A stretch of 36,700 bases of DNA, taken from the NCBI GenBank assembly GCA_036010905.1, contig DASCMH010000057.1, positions 1 through 36,700 of the forward strand. The letters are read 5' to 3'. The position numbers were made by a program, and so were the translations under genes. Position 1 is the stretch's first letter, and each line of letters opens with the position of its first letter. Shown one piece after another: positions 8,039-16,227 of the stretch. Source of the stretch: SMWD01 sp002729875. Lineage in GTDB: Bacteria; Pseudomonadota; Gammaproteobacteria; Steroidobacterales; GCA-2729495. The notes beneath the pieces are model-generated. The model was not told the origin of the DNA. It saw nothing but the letters and a program-made list of their open reading frames with translations, and searched no databases.

Positions 8039-9969
8039 AATCCGGCACCTCCATGCTCCGCGTAGAACTCACGAATCATATCCAGTTCCCGAACGACCGG
8101 CATCGGCGGCAAACTCGACATAAACACGCGGCCATAGCTTTTTTCCGTCAGGCGCGGATCGCAGATCATGACCACACCATAATCGTCATAGTCACGAATC
8201 AGCCGGCCTACACCCTGCTTCAGGCTTAGCACGGCCTGTGGCAACTGGTAATCACGAAACGGATTACCGCCCTGATTACGGATAGCTTCGAGACGGGCAG
8301 CAAGTAGCGGATCACCCGGTGCAGCAAAGGGCAACCGGTCAATCGCAACCAGCACGAGATCGTGGCCGCGGATATCAATCCCCTCCCAGAAAGTTGCCGT
8401 TCCCAGCAGCACCGCACGTGGCTGGGCAGCAAATTGCTCAAGCAACCGGGTTCGCGGCTCGCTGCCCTGGACCAGCAACGGAAAATTGAAATCCTCATCA
8501 TCACCGAGCAGTTCTGCCGCCCGCCGTAATGCCCGATGACTGGTGAACAACAGAAAAGCATGACCACCACTGGCTATGACCGCGGCACGCATAGCGGCGA
8601 CAGCCTGATCCGTAAACTTGGGATCATTCGGCTGGGGCAGATTCCGGGGCAAGTACAGGCGGGCAATCTGCGCAAAAGGAAACGGACTCGGAATCTGCCG
8701 GGTTTTGATGTCCTGCAGGCCAATACGACTGATAAAGTGCTGGAAATCATCCCTGACCGCCAGTGTCGCCGAGGTAAATACCCATGCCGCGGGGCGCGAT
8801 TCGAGCAAGGCGGACAACTCCTCGGCCGTATCCAGCGGGGTGACATTAGCCGTGAAAGTACGCCGGGCCAGCCTGATCCAGCGCAGCCCCTGATCATCAC
8901 GCGCAGAGTCAATAGCCTCGAATGCGGCAAACATCGACCCGGCCCGCTGGCGGCATCGCTGCAGCCCCGGGCTTAAATCCTCAAACGCAGCCAATGCAGA
9001 ACTCAGCTCGTCCAGCGACGCCCCGAGCGCCGCAAAGGCGGATCTGAAATCATCCCGGGTCGCATCCCAGGGCAGATTTGCCACCCCATCACTTAGCGTT
9101 AATCGCGCATCAGCGGCTGTCTTGCGCAGTTCATCGAGTCTTTGATCAAGTGAGCCGTCGAACGCACCGCTACGAACCAATTCACTGCGCACATCTCCAG
9201 CAAGATCGAGTACCTGCCCGGTGCCGAGTCCGATCGTAAAAAAGCCCTGGGCAACATCGGGAAACCGGTGCGCTTCGTCGATAATGAGCGCATCGGCACC
9301 CGGCAGGAGTTGTCCAAAACCCTCTTCCTTCATGGCCAGGTCAGCCATTAGCAAATGATGATTAACCACCACCATTTCGGCCTCGCGGGCCGCATGCCGG
9401 GCTGCCACAACATGACAATCATCGAACAGCGGACAACGTGAGCCGAGGCAGTTATCAACGGTGGAGGTTACCCGGGGCCACAGCGATGAATTTTCGGACA
9501 ATTCGCTGACCTCGGCGATATCACCGGTCAGGGTTCGCTCTGCCCATCGTGAGAGCAGGCGGATATCGTCACCATGACGCGACATCGGTAACTCATCGGC
9601 TGCAGCGGTCAACTGATTCAGTCGATACAGACACAGATAATTTGCTCTTCCCTTCAGTAGCTGAGCATCGACCGGTCGCCCCACTGCCTTGCCCAGCATC
9701 GGCAGGTCACGATGAAATAACTGATCCTGCAACGTCTTGGTCCCGGTTGAAATAACGACTCGCAGCCCGGAATCAAGGGCCGGTATGAGGTAGGCCAGAG
9801 TTTTCCCGGTACCCGTGCCCGCTTCAACTACAAGACTGTGGCCCTCGACCAATGCTGCAGCAACCCCTTGCGCCATGGCCAGTTGCTCGGGTCGCGGCCG
9901 AAAACCTGTCAGGCAGGCAGCAAGCGGGCCCCCTGCACCGAACAGGGCGGTTAAATTAGCATCAGTCAT
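8035..9969 (-). CDS. yoaA: YoaA/DinG-family ATP-dependent DNA helicase
   Basis: Superfamily 2, XPD-like 5'-3' helicase. In E. coli YoaA pairs with the HolC (chi) subunit and helps cells tolerate replication damage. Of the 644 residues, Walker A is GTGTGKT (51-57) and the DEAH box is at 231-234. Four cysteines at about 113, 174, 179 and 185 form the iron-sulfur cluster site. Motifs V/VI are GTATFWEGIDI and QGVGRLIR. The length, and the neighbouring tsaB, favour YoaA over the longer DinG. The ATG is at 9969 next to an AT-rich upstream region. No LexA-box-like sequence was recognised there. Confidence 0.93.
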   Translation of the reverse strand: MTDANLTALFGAGGPLAACLTGFRPRPEQLAMAQGVAAALVEGHSLVVEAGTGTGKTLAYLIPALDSGLRVVISTGTKTLQDQLFHRDLPMLGKAVGRPVDAQLLKGRANYLCLYRLNQLTAAADELPMSRHGDDIRLLSRWAERTLTGDIAEVSELSENSSLWPRVTSTVDNCLGSRCPLFDDCHVVAARHAAREAEMVVVNHHLLMADLAMKEEGFGQLLPGADALIIDEAHRFPDVAQGFFTIGLGTGQVLDLAGDVRSELVRSGAFDGSLDQRLDELRKTAADARLTLSDGVANLPWDATRDDFRSAFAALGASLDELSSALAAFEDLSPGLQRCRQRAGSMFAAFEAIDSARDDQGLRWIRLARRTFTANVTPLDTAEELSALLESRPAAWVFTSATLAVRDDFQHFISRIGLQDIKTRQIPSPFPFAQIARLYLPRNLPQPNDPKFTDQAVAAMRAAVIASGGHAFLLFTSHRALRRAAELLGDDEDFNFPLLVQGSEPRTRLLEQFAAQPRAVLLGTATFWEGIDIRGHDLVLVAIDRLPFAAPGDPLLAARLEAIRNQGGNPFRDYQLPQAVLSLKQGVGRLIRDYDDYGVVMICDPRLTEKSYGRVFMSSLPPMPVVRELDMIREFYAEHGGAGL

Positions 9970-10132
9970 CGTTAATAAAAGCGAATATTAAATAAAATAT
10001 CAAAAACGTTGAAAATGTTCCCTGGTTGCAGATTCATCTGCAGCCCGGGGCGAATCCTAACCTTCCAACCATCCTGTGGAGGTTATCTAATCCTAATTGT
10101 CGCATCAGGGGCCAAAACAGGCTCAATCCTGG
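9970..10132. promoter_or_regulatory. AT-rich yoaA upstream region with small dyad
   Basis: The first 45 bp are strongly AT-rich and likely contain the yoaA promoter on the minus strand, though no single -35/-10 pair stands out. A perfect inverted repeat TGCAGAT/ATCTGCA (10027-10042, 2-nt centre) has no T-run on either side. It is more likely a regulator site than a terminator. Nothing coding was recognised. Confidence 0.3.
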
Positions 10133-10166
10133 CTGACCCTCGATGACGCATCTGTATAATATGCGT
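10133..10166 (+). promoter_or_regulatory. pckG promoter with dyad flanking the -10
   Basis: CTGACC (10133-10138) and a perfect TATAAT (10155-10160) are 16 bp apart. The -10 sits between the arms of an inverted repeat, ACGCAT (10146-10151) and ATGCGT (10161-10166). A protein bound there would cover the core promoter, as expected for a repressor. The 5' untranslated region would be about 100 nt. Confidence 0.55.
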
Positions 10167-10269
10167 TCCCTGCAGTCGGCCGCATGAATAATGACACAGA
10201 CGATATAGCACAGACGCCCCTTTAATCTACTTTGAACACACGCAACGGCAATGCCTGCCAAGGAACGGT

Positions 10270-12009
10270 ATGACGACAAGCAACAAATCGCTTCAGCAAT
10301 GGGTCGACACGGTCGCCGCACTGACAATACCCGACGACATCCACTGGTGTGATGGCAGTGAGTCAGAATACCAGGGCCTGATCAACCAGATGCTCGATAG
10401 TGGCGATCTGATCAAACTCAATGACAACTACCAGAACTGCTATCTGCACCGATCTAATCCAACTGATGTTGCGCGCGTTGAACACCTGACCTTCATCTGC
10501 ACTCCGGAAGAAGAAGACACCGGATCAAATAATCACTGGAAGCCGCCAGCTAAAGCTCACGAAATGATGGATGAGCTGTTCTCCGGCTGCATGCAGGGCC
10601 GCACGATGTATGTCATCCCCTATTGCATGGGTCCGATCGATTCACCGTATTCTCGCTGTGGTGTCGAAATTACCGACAGCCCATACGTTGTTGCCAACAT
10701 GAATCTCATGACCCGGATGGGCCAACCGGCACTTGAACGAATCGAGCAGGAAGGACAATTCGTACGTGGTCTGCATTCAACCGGTGAACTCGATCCGGAG
10801 CGACGCTTCATCATGCATTTCCCCGAAGAACTGATGATCCAGAGCTTTGGCTCAGGCTATGGCGGCAATGCCCTGTTGGGCAAAAAATGCCATGCCCTGC
10901 GCATAGCCAGTTCACAGGCACGCAAGGAAGGATGGCTTGCGGAACACATGCTGATTGTCGAAATAGAAAGCCCCGAGGGCGAAAAGCATTACCTGGCCGC
11001 CGCATTCCCATCGGCTTGCGGTAAAACCAACCTGGCCATGCTGATTCCACCCGAAGCTCTGGCCGGCTGGAAAGTTCGCACCATTGGCGATGATATCGCC
11101 TGGCTGCATCTTGACGAAACCGGCCAGCTACGTGCCATTAATCCCGAAGCGGGTTATTTCGGCGTCGTTCCCGGCACCAATGAGAACACCAACCCTAACG
11201 CTTACGAAACGATCCAGTCTGATACGATCTTCACCAATGTCGCGGTTACCGCCGACAACGAACCCTGGTGGGAAGATAAAACCTCCGGTGTACCAACCGT
11301 TGACTGGAAGGGCAACCCGTTTAGCGACGAGAACGGCCCAGCCGCGCATCCCAACTCCCGGTTTACGGTATCGGCCAGGAAGAACCCGGCTTATTCACCG
11401 CTGGCCGAGGATCCGGCAGGTGTGCCGATTAGTGCGATTATTTTCGGTGGCCGACGACGTACCCTCGCACCACTCGTCTACCAGGCCAAAGACTGGAACC
11501 ACGGCGTCCTGATCGGTGCCGGTGTCGCCTCGGAAACCACTGCCGCTGCAACCGGCGAAGTTGGCGTCGTGCGTCGCGACCCAATGGCCATGAAGCCGTT
11601 TTGCGGTTACAACTTTGCTGACTACTGGGATCACTGGCTACAATTTGGCGAGCGCTCGGACAACTTGCCAAAAATATTCCATGTCAACTGGTTCCGTCGC
11701 GATGAAAACGGGCGCTTCCTGTGGCCCGGGTTTGGTGAAAATCTGCGCGTTTTAAGCTGGATCATTGATCGTTGCCAAAACCGTACCGATGCAGTTGAAA
11801 CACCGATTGGCTACCTGCCGCGCGCTGCAGACATCGACACCAAGGGACTCGATATGCAGCCCAACGACATGGAAACATTACTCAGTATCGATACCGCGAG
11901 TTGGCGCGAAGAAATACAGGCTATCGGCACATATCTGCAGGGATACGGGAATCGTTTACCGGAAAAACTAAGCGCTGAGCACCGGAAGATTTCCAAGCTG
12001 CTTGACTGA
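10270..12009 (+). CDS. pckG: Phosphoenolpyruvate carboxykinase (GTP)
   Basis: Converts oxaloacetate and GTP to phosphoenolpyruvate, GDP and CO2, the entry to gluconeogenesis. The 579-residue sequence is the GTP family, not the unrelated ATP family (PckA) of E. coli. The kinase loop FPSACGKTNLAML has its hyper-reactive cysteine at about residue 250. FGGRRR, SRCGVEITDSPYVV and the guanine-binding FCGYNFADYW region are also present. It starts at an ATG preceded by AAGGAA. It is monocistronic, with its own promoter and convergent with the cyclase gene downstream. Length is a little below the usual 590-620. Confidence 0.95.
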   Translation: MTTSNKSLQQWVDTVAALTIPDDIHWCDGSESEYQGLINQMLDSGDLIKLNDNYQNCYLHRSNPTDVARVEHLTFICTPEEEDTGSNNHWKPPAKAHEMMDELFSGCMQGRTMYVIPYCMGPIDSPYSRCGVEITDSPYVVANMNLMTRMGQPALERIEQEGQFVRGLHSTGELDPERRFIMHFPEELMIQSFGSGYGGNALLGKKCHALRIASSQARKEGWLAEHMLIVEIESPEGEKHYLAAAFPSACGKTNLAMLIPPEALAGWKVRTIGDDIAWLHLDETGQLRAINPEAGYFGVVPGTNENTNPNAYETIQSDTIFTNVAVTADNEPWWEDKTSGVPTVDWKGNPFSDENGPAAHPNSRFTVSARKNPAYSPLAEDPAGVPISAIIFGGRRRTLAPLVYQAKDWNHGVLIGAGVASETTAAATGEVGVVRRDPMAMKPFCGYNFADYWDHWLQFGERSDNLPKIFHVNWFRRDENGRFLWPGFGENLRVLSWIIDRCQNRTDAVETPIGYLPRAADIDTKGLDMQPNDMETLLSIDTASWREEIQAIGTYLQGYGNRLPEKLSAEHRKISKLLD

Positions 12010-12051
12010 ATCCCGGGTTCGCGACCCAAGCCACCGTTACAGGCGATATAT

Positions 12052-12975
12052 TCAAAGAATCTCGTAAGCTATTGCAAATACTGAACCCGGCGCTGCCATC
12101 TTGCCCAGGCCTATAATGCCGCTGCCGAACAATTGCATGCTGTCGCGGCGAATATAGAATTCCTCGCCGTCCTCACGCTGCACGAATGTGCCATTGGTGC
12201 TCTTGTCAATCAACATGAAACGATTCTTGTTGCACTCGATGCAGGCGTGGACGCGGGATATCAACTGCCCTTTGACCACCACATCATTCTCATCCGCTCG
12301 ACCCAATGTCGCAACAACCAAACCATCCTCACCCATTACAACCTCTTCACTACCGACGCGCAGACACAGTTTACCTGGAGCCGTGTCGGGTGAAGCCTCC
12401 ATCATGATGGAGGGCAACATGCTGGTCGCCTCTTCCGGTTGCCAGAGCACCTCGAACATGGCGACCTCATCGGACTGGCCGCGTACCATTGCGATATCAA
12501 TCTGTCGCGCGAGAGCCCGCCACTCACCACTGAACTGCTCAACGGTGACTGCCGTGGTAATGATCTGTCCGGCCTTTGCCTGAGATGTCATGCGGTTCGC
12601 CGTATGCACGGCAGCACCAAAAATATCCCGATTCTCGAAGATGACGGAACCATAGTGACTGCCGATGCGAATCGACACGTGGGTACTTTCAGGGGCCAGC
12701 GAATAGTTGTTCGTAATGCGCTGTTGCATCTTGCTTGCAGCATTCATCGCATTATCAGCCGATGGAAATATCGACATGACCTCATCGCCCATGGTCTTGA
12801 TCACAGAACCACCATATTGCTCGGTGGAATCTTTCATGATCGTAACGCATTGCTGCACGGTCGCACGTGCATCTTCGTCACCCAATAACTCGTACAGGTG
12901 AGTGCTGCCGACCACGTCCGCAAACAAAATCGTAACGTAGGTCTCTTCTTTAATACTGTCTAAACTGGTCACCAT
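12052..12975 (-). CDS. Class III adenylate cyclase-FHA domain fusion
   Basis: Predicted cytoplasmic cyclase that makes cAMP, fused to a phosphothreonine-reading module. In the N-terminal class III domain (about 10-180) the metal aspartates are D20 (ILFADVVGST) and D64 (KTMGDEVM). K60 and D117 (RDIFG) are the pair that selects adenine, and R128 is the transition-state arginine. The usual transition-state asparagine is replaced by H124 (AAVHTANRM). The C-terminal FHA domain (about 203-295) has the core G225-R226, S240, H243 and N261-G262. There are no membrane spans. It is transcribed alone from a promoter overlapped by a 16-bp palindrome. Fold and fusion are clear; catalytic activity with His at that site is not proven. 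Confidence 0.88.
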   Translation of the reverse strand: MVTSLDSIKEETYVTILFADVVGSTHLYELLGDEDARATVQQCVTIMKDSTEQYGGSVIKTMGDEVMSIFPSADNAMNAASKMQQRITNNYSLAPESTHVSIRIGSHYGSVIFENRDIFGAAVHTANRMTSQAKAGQIITTAVTVEQFSGEWRALARQIDIAMVRGQSDEVAMFEVLWQPEEATSMLPSIMMEASPDTAPGKLCLRVGSEEVVMGEDGLVVATLGRADENDVVVKGQLISRVHACIECNKNRFMLIDKSTNGTFVQREDGEEFYIRRDSMQLFGSGIIGLGKMAAPGSVFAIAYEIL

Positions 12976-12994
12976 GAACTTTATGACAGAGTTG

Positions 12995-13013
12995 AATCTA
13001 CCGGTAGATTATA
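12995..13013 (-). promoter_or_regulatory. Cyclase-FHA promoter -10 and 16-bp palindromic operator candidate
   Basis: A perfect TATAAT (13008-13013, read leftward) overlaps a perfect 16-bp palindrome, AATCTACCGGTAGATT (12995-13010), which covers the expected transcription start. No good -35 was found, so an activator may be needed. The palindrome lies 20 bp before the cyclase ATG. Confidence 0.5.
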
Positions 13014-13091
13014 TGCCAATCTCCTGATGCACTGCATTGCCCGACTAACTGGTTATTCCTGCTAATTCCCCGGCTTTTATCCTTCTGTGTT

Positions 13092-14027
13092 CTATTTCTC
13101 TGCAACCAAATAGGCAATCCAGCCGGCATCAGCCTCGCCATGTGCATCGGGTGTAAATATCCCGTCACCATCACCGTCTTCATCAGTTCCTTCCCAGTAT
13201 ACGGTAGGGTTCTTAAAGCCGGTTTCGCTCAACATCTCCAGGATTTCCGGCAGGGTCCACAGCCGCCAGGTATATGAAAATGCTCTTTTCAGTTTCGAAC
13301 CATCGGGAAACTTGAAGTGAATATGACATTCCATCTCACCGGTAATCGGGCTGTACCGTTTCTGGTCCCAAACATAGGTGAACTTGTCGTACTTTGTCTT
13401 TTCCTTCATTTCCTCGAAGGCCTCGTAACCGCCAAAGGCATCGAGAAAAAACATTCCATCGGGTTTCAGCGCAGCGTAGATTGAACGAAAATACTGTTTC
13501 ATCAGTTCGCGTTGCTGAAATATGAAATAGCTGAAGTTGAAAGCGCCAACGACATCAACCGATTCGGTCTTAACTTCGAGAACATTCTCTTCAATCAGTG
13601 TAACGCGCTGTTTTTGCTCACTATCAAGCCTGCCTACCCGGTTTTCAAGACCCCAGGCCAGCACCTCCGAATTAAAGTCGACACCGATCGATGTATGTTC
13701 CGGGCTCTGACGCACCCACTCACAGGCCGCACTTGCAGTACCGCAAAAATCTTCGCGAAAACTCAGTGCATCACGCCCGCGAATACTCTTGAATGTCTTG
13801 GCGATAAATTCACATTCTTCTTCAACACACTGCACGGACTCTTCATAGAGTTCGTGCGGATCGGCTAGTTCGGCCATGGTTGGGGTCTTTTGCCCGTTGG
13901 TTTCAGGGAGATCCTGTTGTCTTACGGCCATACGCTGATTCAATCCTTTACTGGTTAATTTATGATCCGCCACCAACGACGGTACCTGATAACCTGAAGT
14001 GTGGCTCAAGATGGTCGTTGCATTCAA
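13092..14027 (-). CDS. Class I SAM-dependent methyltransferase
   Basis: Predicted methyltransferase of unknown substrate. Motif I is in REDFCGTASAACEW, followed by the acidic SAM-ribose loop GVDFNSE and a motif IV-like VGAFNFSYFIF. The C-terminal half is rich in aromatic residues. The longest reading starts at TTG 14027, overlapping the dusA stop as TTGA. An ATG at 13931 or another at about 13877 (MAELADPHELYEESVQ) would remove 32 or 50 poorly conserved-looking residues, and the start is undecided. It is the last gene of the amidohydrolase-ybdK-dusA unit. A role in RNA, protein or small-molecule methylation is possible, and none is shown. Confidence 0.8.
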   Translation of the reverse strand: MNATTILSHTSGYQVPSLVADHKLTSKGLNQRMAVRQQDLPETNGQKTPTMAELADPHELYEESVQCVEEECEFIAKTFKSIRGRDALSFREDFCGTASAACEWVRQSPEHTSIGVDFNSEVLAWGLENRVGRLDSEQKQRVTLIEENVLEVKTESVDVVGAFNFSYFIFQQRELMKQYFRSIYAALKPDGMFFLDAFGGYEAFEEMKEKTKYDKFTYVWDQKRYSPITGEMECHIHFKFPDGSKLKRAFSYTWRLWTLPEILEMLSETGFKNPTVYWEGTDEDGDGDGIFTPDAHGEADAGWIAYLVAEK

Positions 14028-15028
14028 GCTACAAGATCAAAAACACTTAACGAATTGAGTAAAACTTCGGCACCAGCTCCGGATTGCCGGCCTTTCTCAC
14101 AGATATAACGGCGCCAGCGTCGAGCAGCAGGCTGACCGGAAAACAATCCAAGCATATGTCTTGTGATATGGTGCAAACGTACCCCGCAAGCCAGTTGTCC
14201 TTTCGCATACTCGGCCATGCTTCGAACGATGTCATGACGTTGCGGCGGATTCCAGTCGTTGCGGGATGTCGGCATGCCGGAAAGCGCCTGCAATTCAGTA
14301 AGAAGATAAGGGTTCGAATATGCTTTACGCCCGATCATGATGCCATCGACATGCTCCAGATGTAGACGCACATCATCAGCACTGCCGATCCCGCCATTCA
14401 GCACGATCGTAAGGTCGGGAAAATCATGCTTGAGACGATATACGGTTGCGTATTTCAGCGGTGGAATGGTGCGATTCTGTTTCGGACTTAAGCCGGAGAG
14501 AATTGCTTTGCGCGCATGAATAATAAAATTATTGCATCCGGCCGCAGCAACAGTCTCTACAAATGCCGTCAAAAATTCGTAGTCATCCCTGTCATCAATA
14601 CCGATCCGGGTCTTGACCGTGACCGGAACCTGTGCTGATGCACGCATCGCCGCTACACAATCAGCCACGCGCCGCGGTTCGGCCATCAGGCAGGCGCCGA
14701 ACCGGCCGGTTTGCACGCGGTTACTGGGACAACCGATATTCAGATTGATCTCATCGTAGCCAAACCCGGCCGCAATCCGTGTCGCCGCCGCCAGCGTGTC
14801 GGGTTCGCTGCCACCCAGTTGCAATGCAACCGGGTGCTCGGAAGGATTAAAGGTCAGCAATGGGTCGGGATCACCATGCAGTATCGCCTGATCAACCACC
14901 ATCTCGGTATACAGCCGCACATCCGGACTCAACAGTCGGAAAAAGTACCGGCAATGCTGATCGGTCCAGTCCATCATCGGCGCAACCGATATACGGCCGA
15001 CCGGTTGCTTGCGATGGTTATCGTCCAT
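14024..15028 (-). CDS. dusA: tRNA-dihydrouridine(20/20a) synthase
   Basis: FMN enzyme that reduces uridines 20 and 20a in the tRNA D-loop. The 334-residue product carries the DusA hallmarks: SVAPMMDWTDQHCRYF at the N-terminus, the catalytic C100 in LNIGCPSNRVQTGRFGACLM, VKTRIGIDD, the histidine in FIIHARKA, and LNGGIGS for flavin phosphate binding. The QTGRFGACLM form separates DusA from DusB and DusC. ybdK ends 9 nt upstream, and its stop codon overlaps the downstream methyltransferase start, so it sits inside an operon. Confidence 0.95.
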   Translation of the reverse strand: MDDNHRKQPVGRISVAPMMDWTDQHCRYFFRLLSPDVRLYTEMVVDQAILHGDPDPLLTFNPSEHPVALQLGGSEPDTLAAATRIAAGFGYDEINLNIGCPSNRVQTGRFGACLMAEPRRVADCVAAMRASAQVPVTVKTRIGIDDRDDYEFLTAFVETVAAAGCNNFIIHARKAILSGLSPKQNRTIPPLKYATVYRLKHDFPDLTIVLNGGIGSADDVRLHLEHVDGIMIGRKAYSNPYLLTELQALSGMPTSRNDWNPPQRHDIVRSMAEYAKGQLACGVRLHHITRHMLGLFSGQPAARRWRRYICEKGRQSGAGAEVLLNSLSVFDLVA

Positions 15029-15037
15029 TACAACTCA

Positions 15038-16192
15038 TCAGTGCTTTTCATGCACCGAACCAACGGCAGTTTCTTTAATCAGAAGGCGTACAACGGCGCG
15101 CAACGCCTCCTCCTGCGTTTCGCCGGCGGCAATAGCTTCTTCATAAACAGCGACCTGCCGGTGCGCACTGGAACCCCGCGCTAAAATTTCACGAACCCGC
15201 ACTACCTCGGCCTCACAACCAAGAGCCTCGGCATCCTGTTCGGTGATTAACAATAATTCCTCGACCAGTTCACTGAACGGCACGAGTTGACCGCGGGCCA
15301 GGTCAAGCAGCGAATCATCCATTCCATAACGCATTGCCCGCCAGCGATTTTCATACAACAGCATAACGTTGTAGATCCGCCAGCGCTGATTCTTGAGCCG
15401 TAACCGATATAACATACGTAGCAGGCACACCGTCAGTGCCGCCAGTGAGACAGCATCATCAAGGTTCGTGCAAACATCGAAAATCCGTATTTCAAGCGTC
15501 TGATAACGAGCGCTCGGGCGTATATCCCACCAGATTTTTGTTGCATCCTCGAGCAAGCCGGCATTGATGAGAATATCCACATGGCGTTGATACTCCGCGT
15601 AACTCTCAAAATGTTGCGGCAGCCCGGTTCTGGGCAACGCATCAAAAATTGTCAAACGATAAGACCGAAGACCGGTATTGATACTCTCCCAGAACGGAGA
15701 AGAAGTACTCATCGCCAACAAGTGCGGCACAAAATACCGCATCTGGTTCATCAGGTCGATGCGTAATTCATCATCTTCGATTCCAACATGTACATGCATT
15801 CCGCAAATCAGTAAGCGTCGTGCTGCAGCCTGCATTTCAATCGTCAAATCGCGGTAACGTTCGACGGGCGTCTGCTTTTGTTCCTGCCAGTGTCCAAACG
15901 GATGTGTGGAGGCGGCAATCGGGCTCAAACTATGGTGGTTGGCCGCCTCGATGACGACCCCTCGTAATCGTGCCAGGTCTTCGCGCACCTCGCTCATCGA
16001 TGTACATACTTTCGTGCCCACTTCAATTTGCGAACGCAGAAATTCCGGCGACACCTGGTGCGGGGTCAATCGCTGACACTCGGCCATAATCGACGACGGC
16101 GGGTCGCTTACCAGTTCCATCGTCTCGTTATCGACGAGCAGATACTCTTCTTCGATACCGACCGTAAATTTTGGTTCCCGCAGGGTTGTCAT
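15038..16192 (-). CDS. ybdK: YbdK-family carboxylate-amine ligase (GCS2)
   Basis: Member of the glutamate-cysteine ligase 2 family of the glutamine-synthetase fold, which joins a carboxylate to an amine using ATP. E. coli YbdK has only weak glutamate-cysteine ligase activity and its natural substrate is unclear. The ATG at 16192 was chosen because GGAGG lies 6 nt before it; a longer reading to 16303 would overlap the amidohydrolase gene. The 384 residues begin MTTLREPKFTVGIEEEYLLV, with the nucleotide/metal motif GIEEEY at 12-17, CGMHVHVGI near 130 and RYQTLEIRIFDV. It lies 35 nt after the amidohydrolase and 9 nt before dusA. Confidence 0.9.
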   Translation of the reverse strand: MTTLREPKFTVGIEEEYLLVDNETMELVSDPPSSIMAECQRLTPHQVSPEFLRSQIEVGTKVCTSMSEVREDLARLRGVVIEAANHHSLSPIAASTHPFGHWQEQKQTPVERYRDLTIEMQAAARRLLICGMHVHVGIEDDELRIDLMNQMRYFVPHLLAMSTSSPFWESINTGLRSYRLTIFDALPRTGLPQHFESYAEYQRHVDILINAGLLEDATKIWWDIRPSARYQTLEIRIFDVCTNLDDAVSLAALTVCLLRMLYRLRLKNQRWRIYNVMLLYENRWRAMRYGMDDSLLDLARGQLVPFSELVEELLLITEQDAEALGCEAEVVRVREILARGSSAHRQVAVYEEAIAAGETQEEALRAVVRLLIKETAVGSVHEKH

Positions 16193-16227
16193 GGTTAGCC
16201 TCCGACAGTGGGTAGCAAAATGTTGCT

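Noticed and set aside
9970..10060. SOS (LexA) box upstream of yoaA
   Set aside because: No CTGT-N8-ACAG pattern is present. The TGCAGAT/ATCTGCA dyad has the wrong sequence and spacing.
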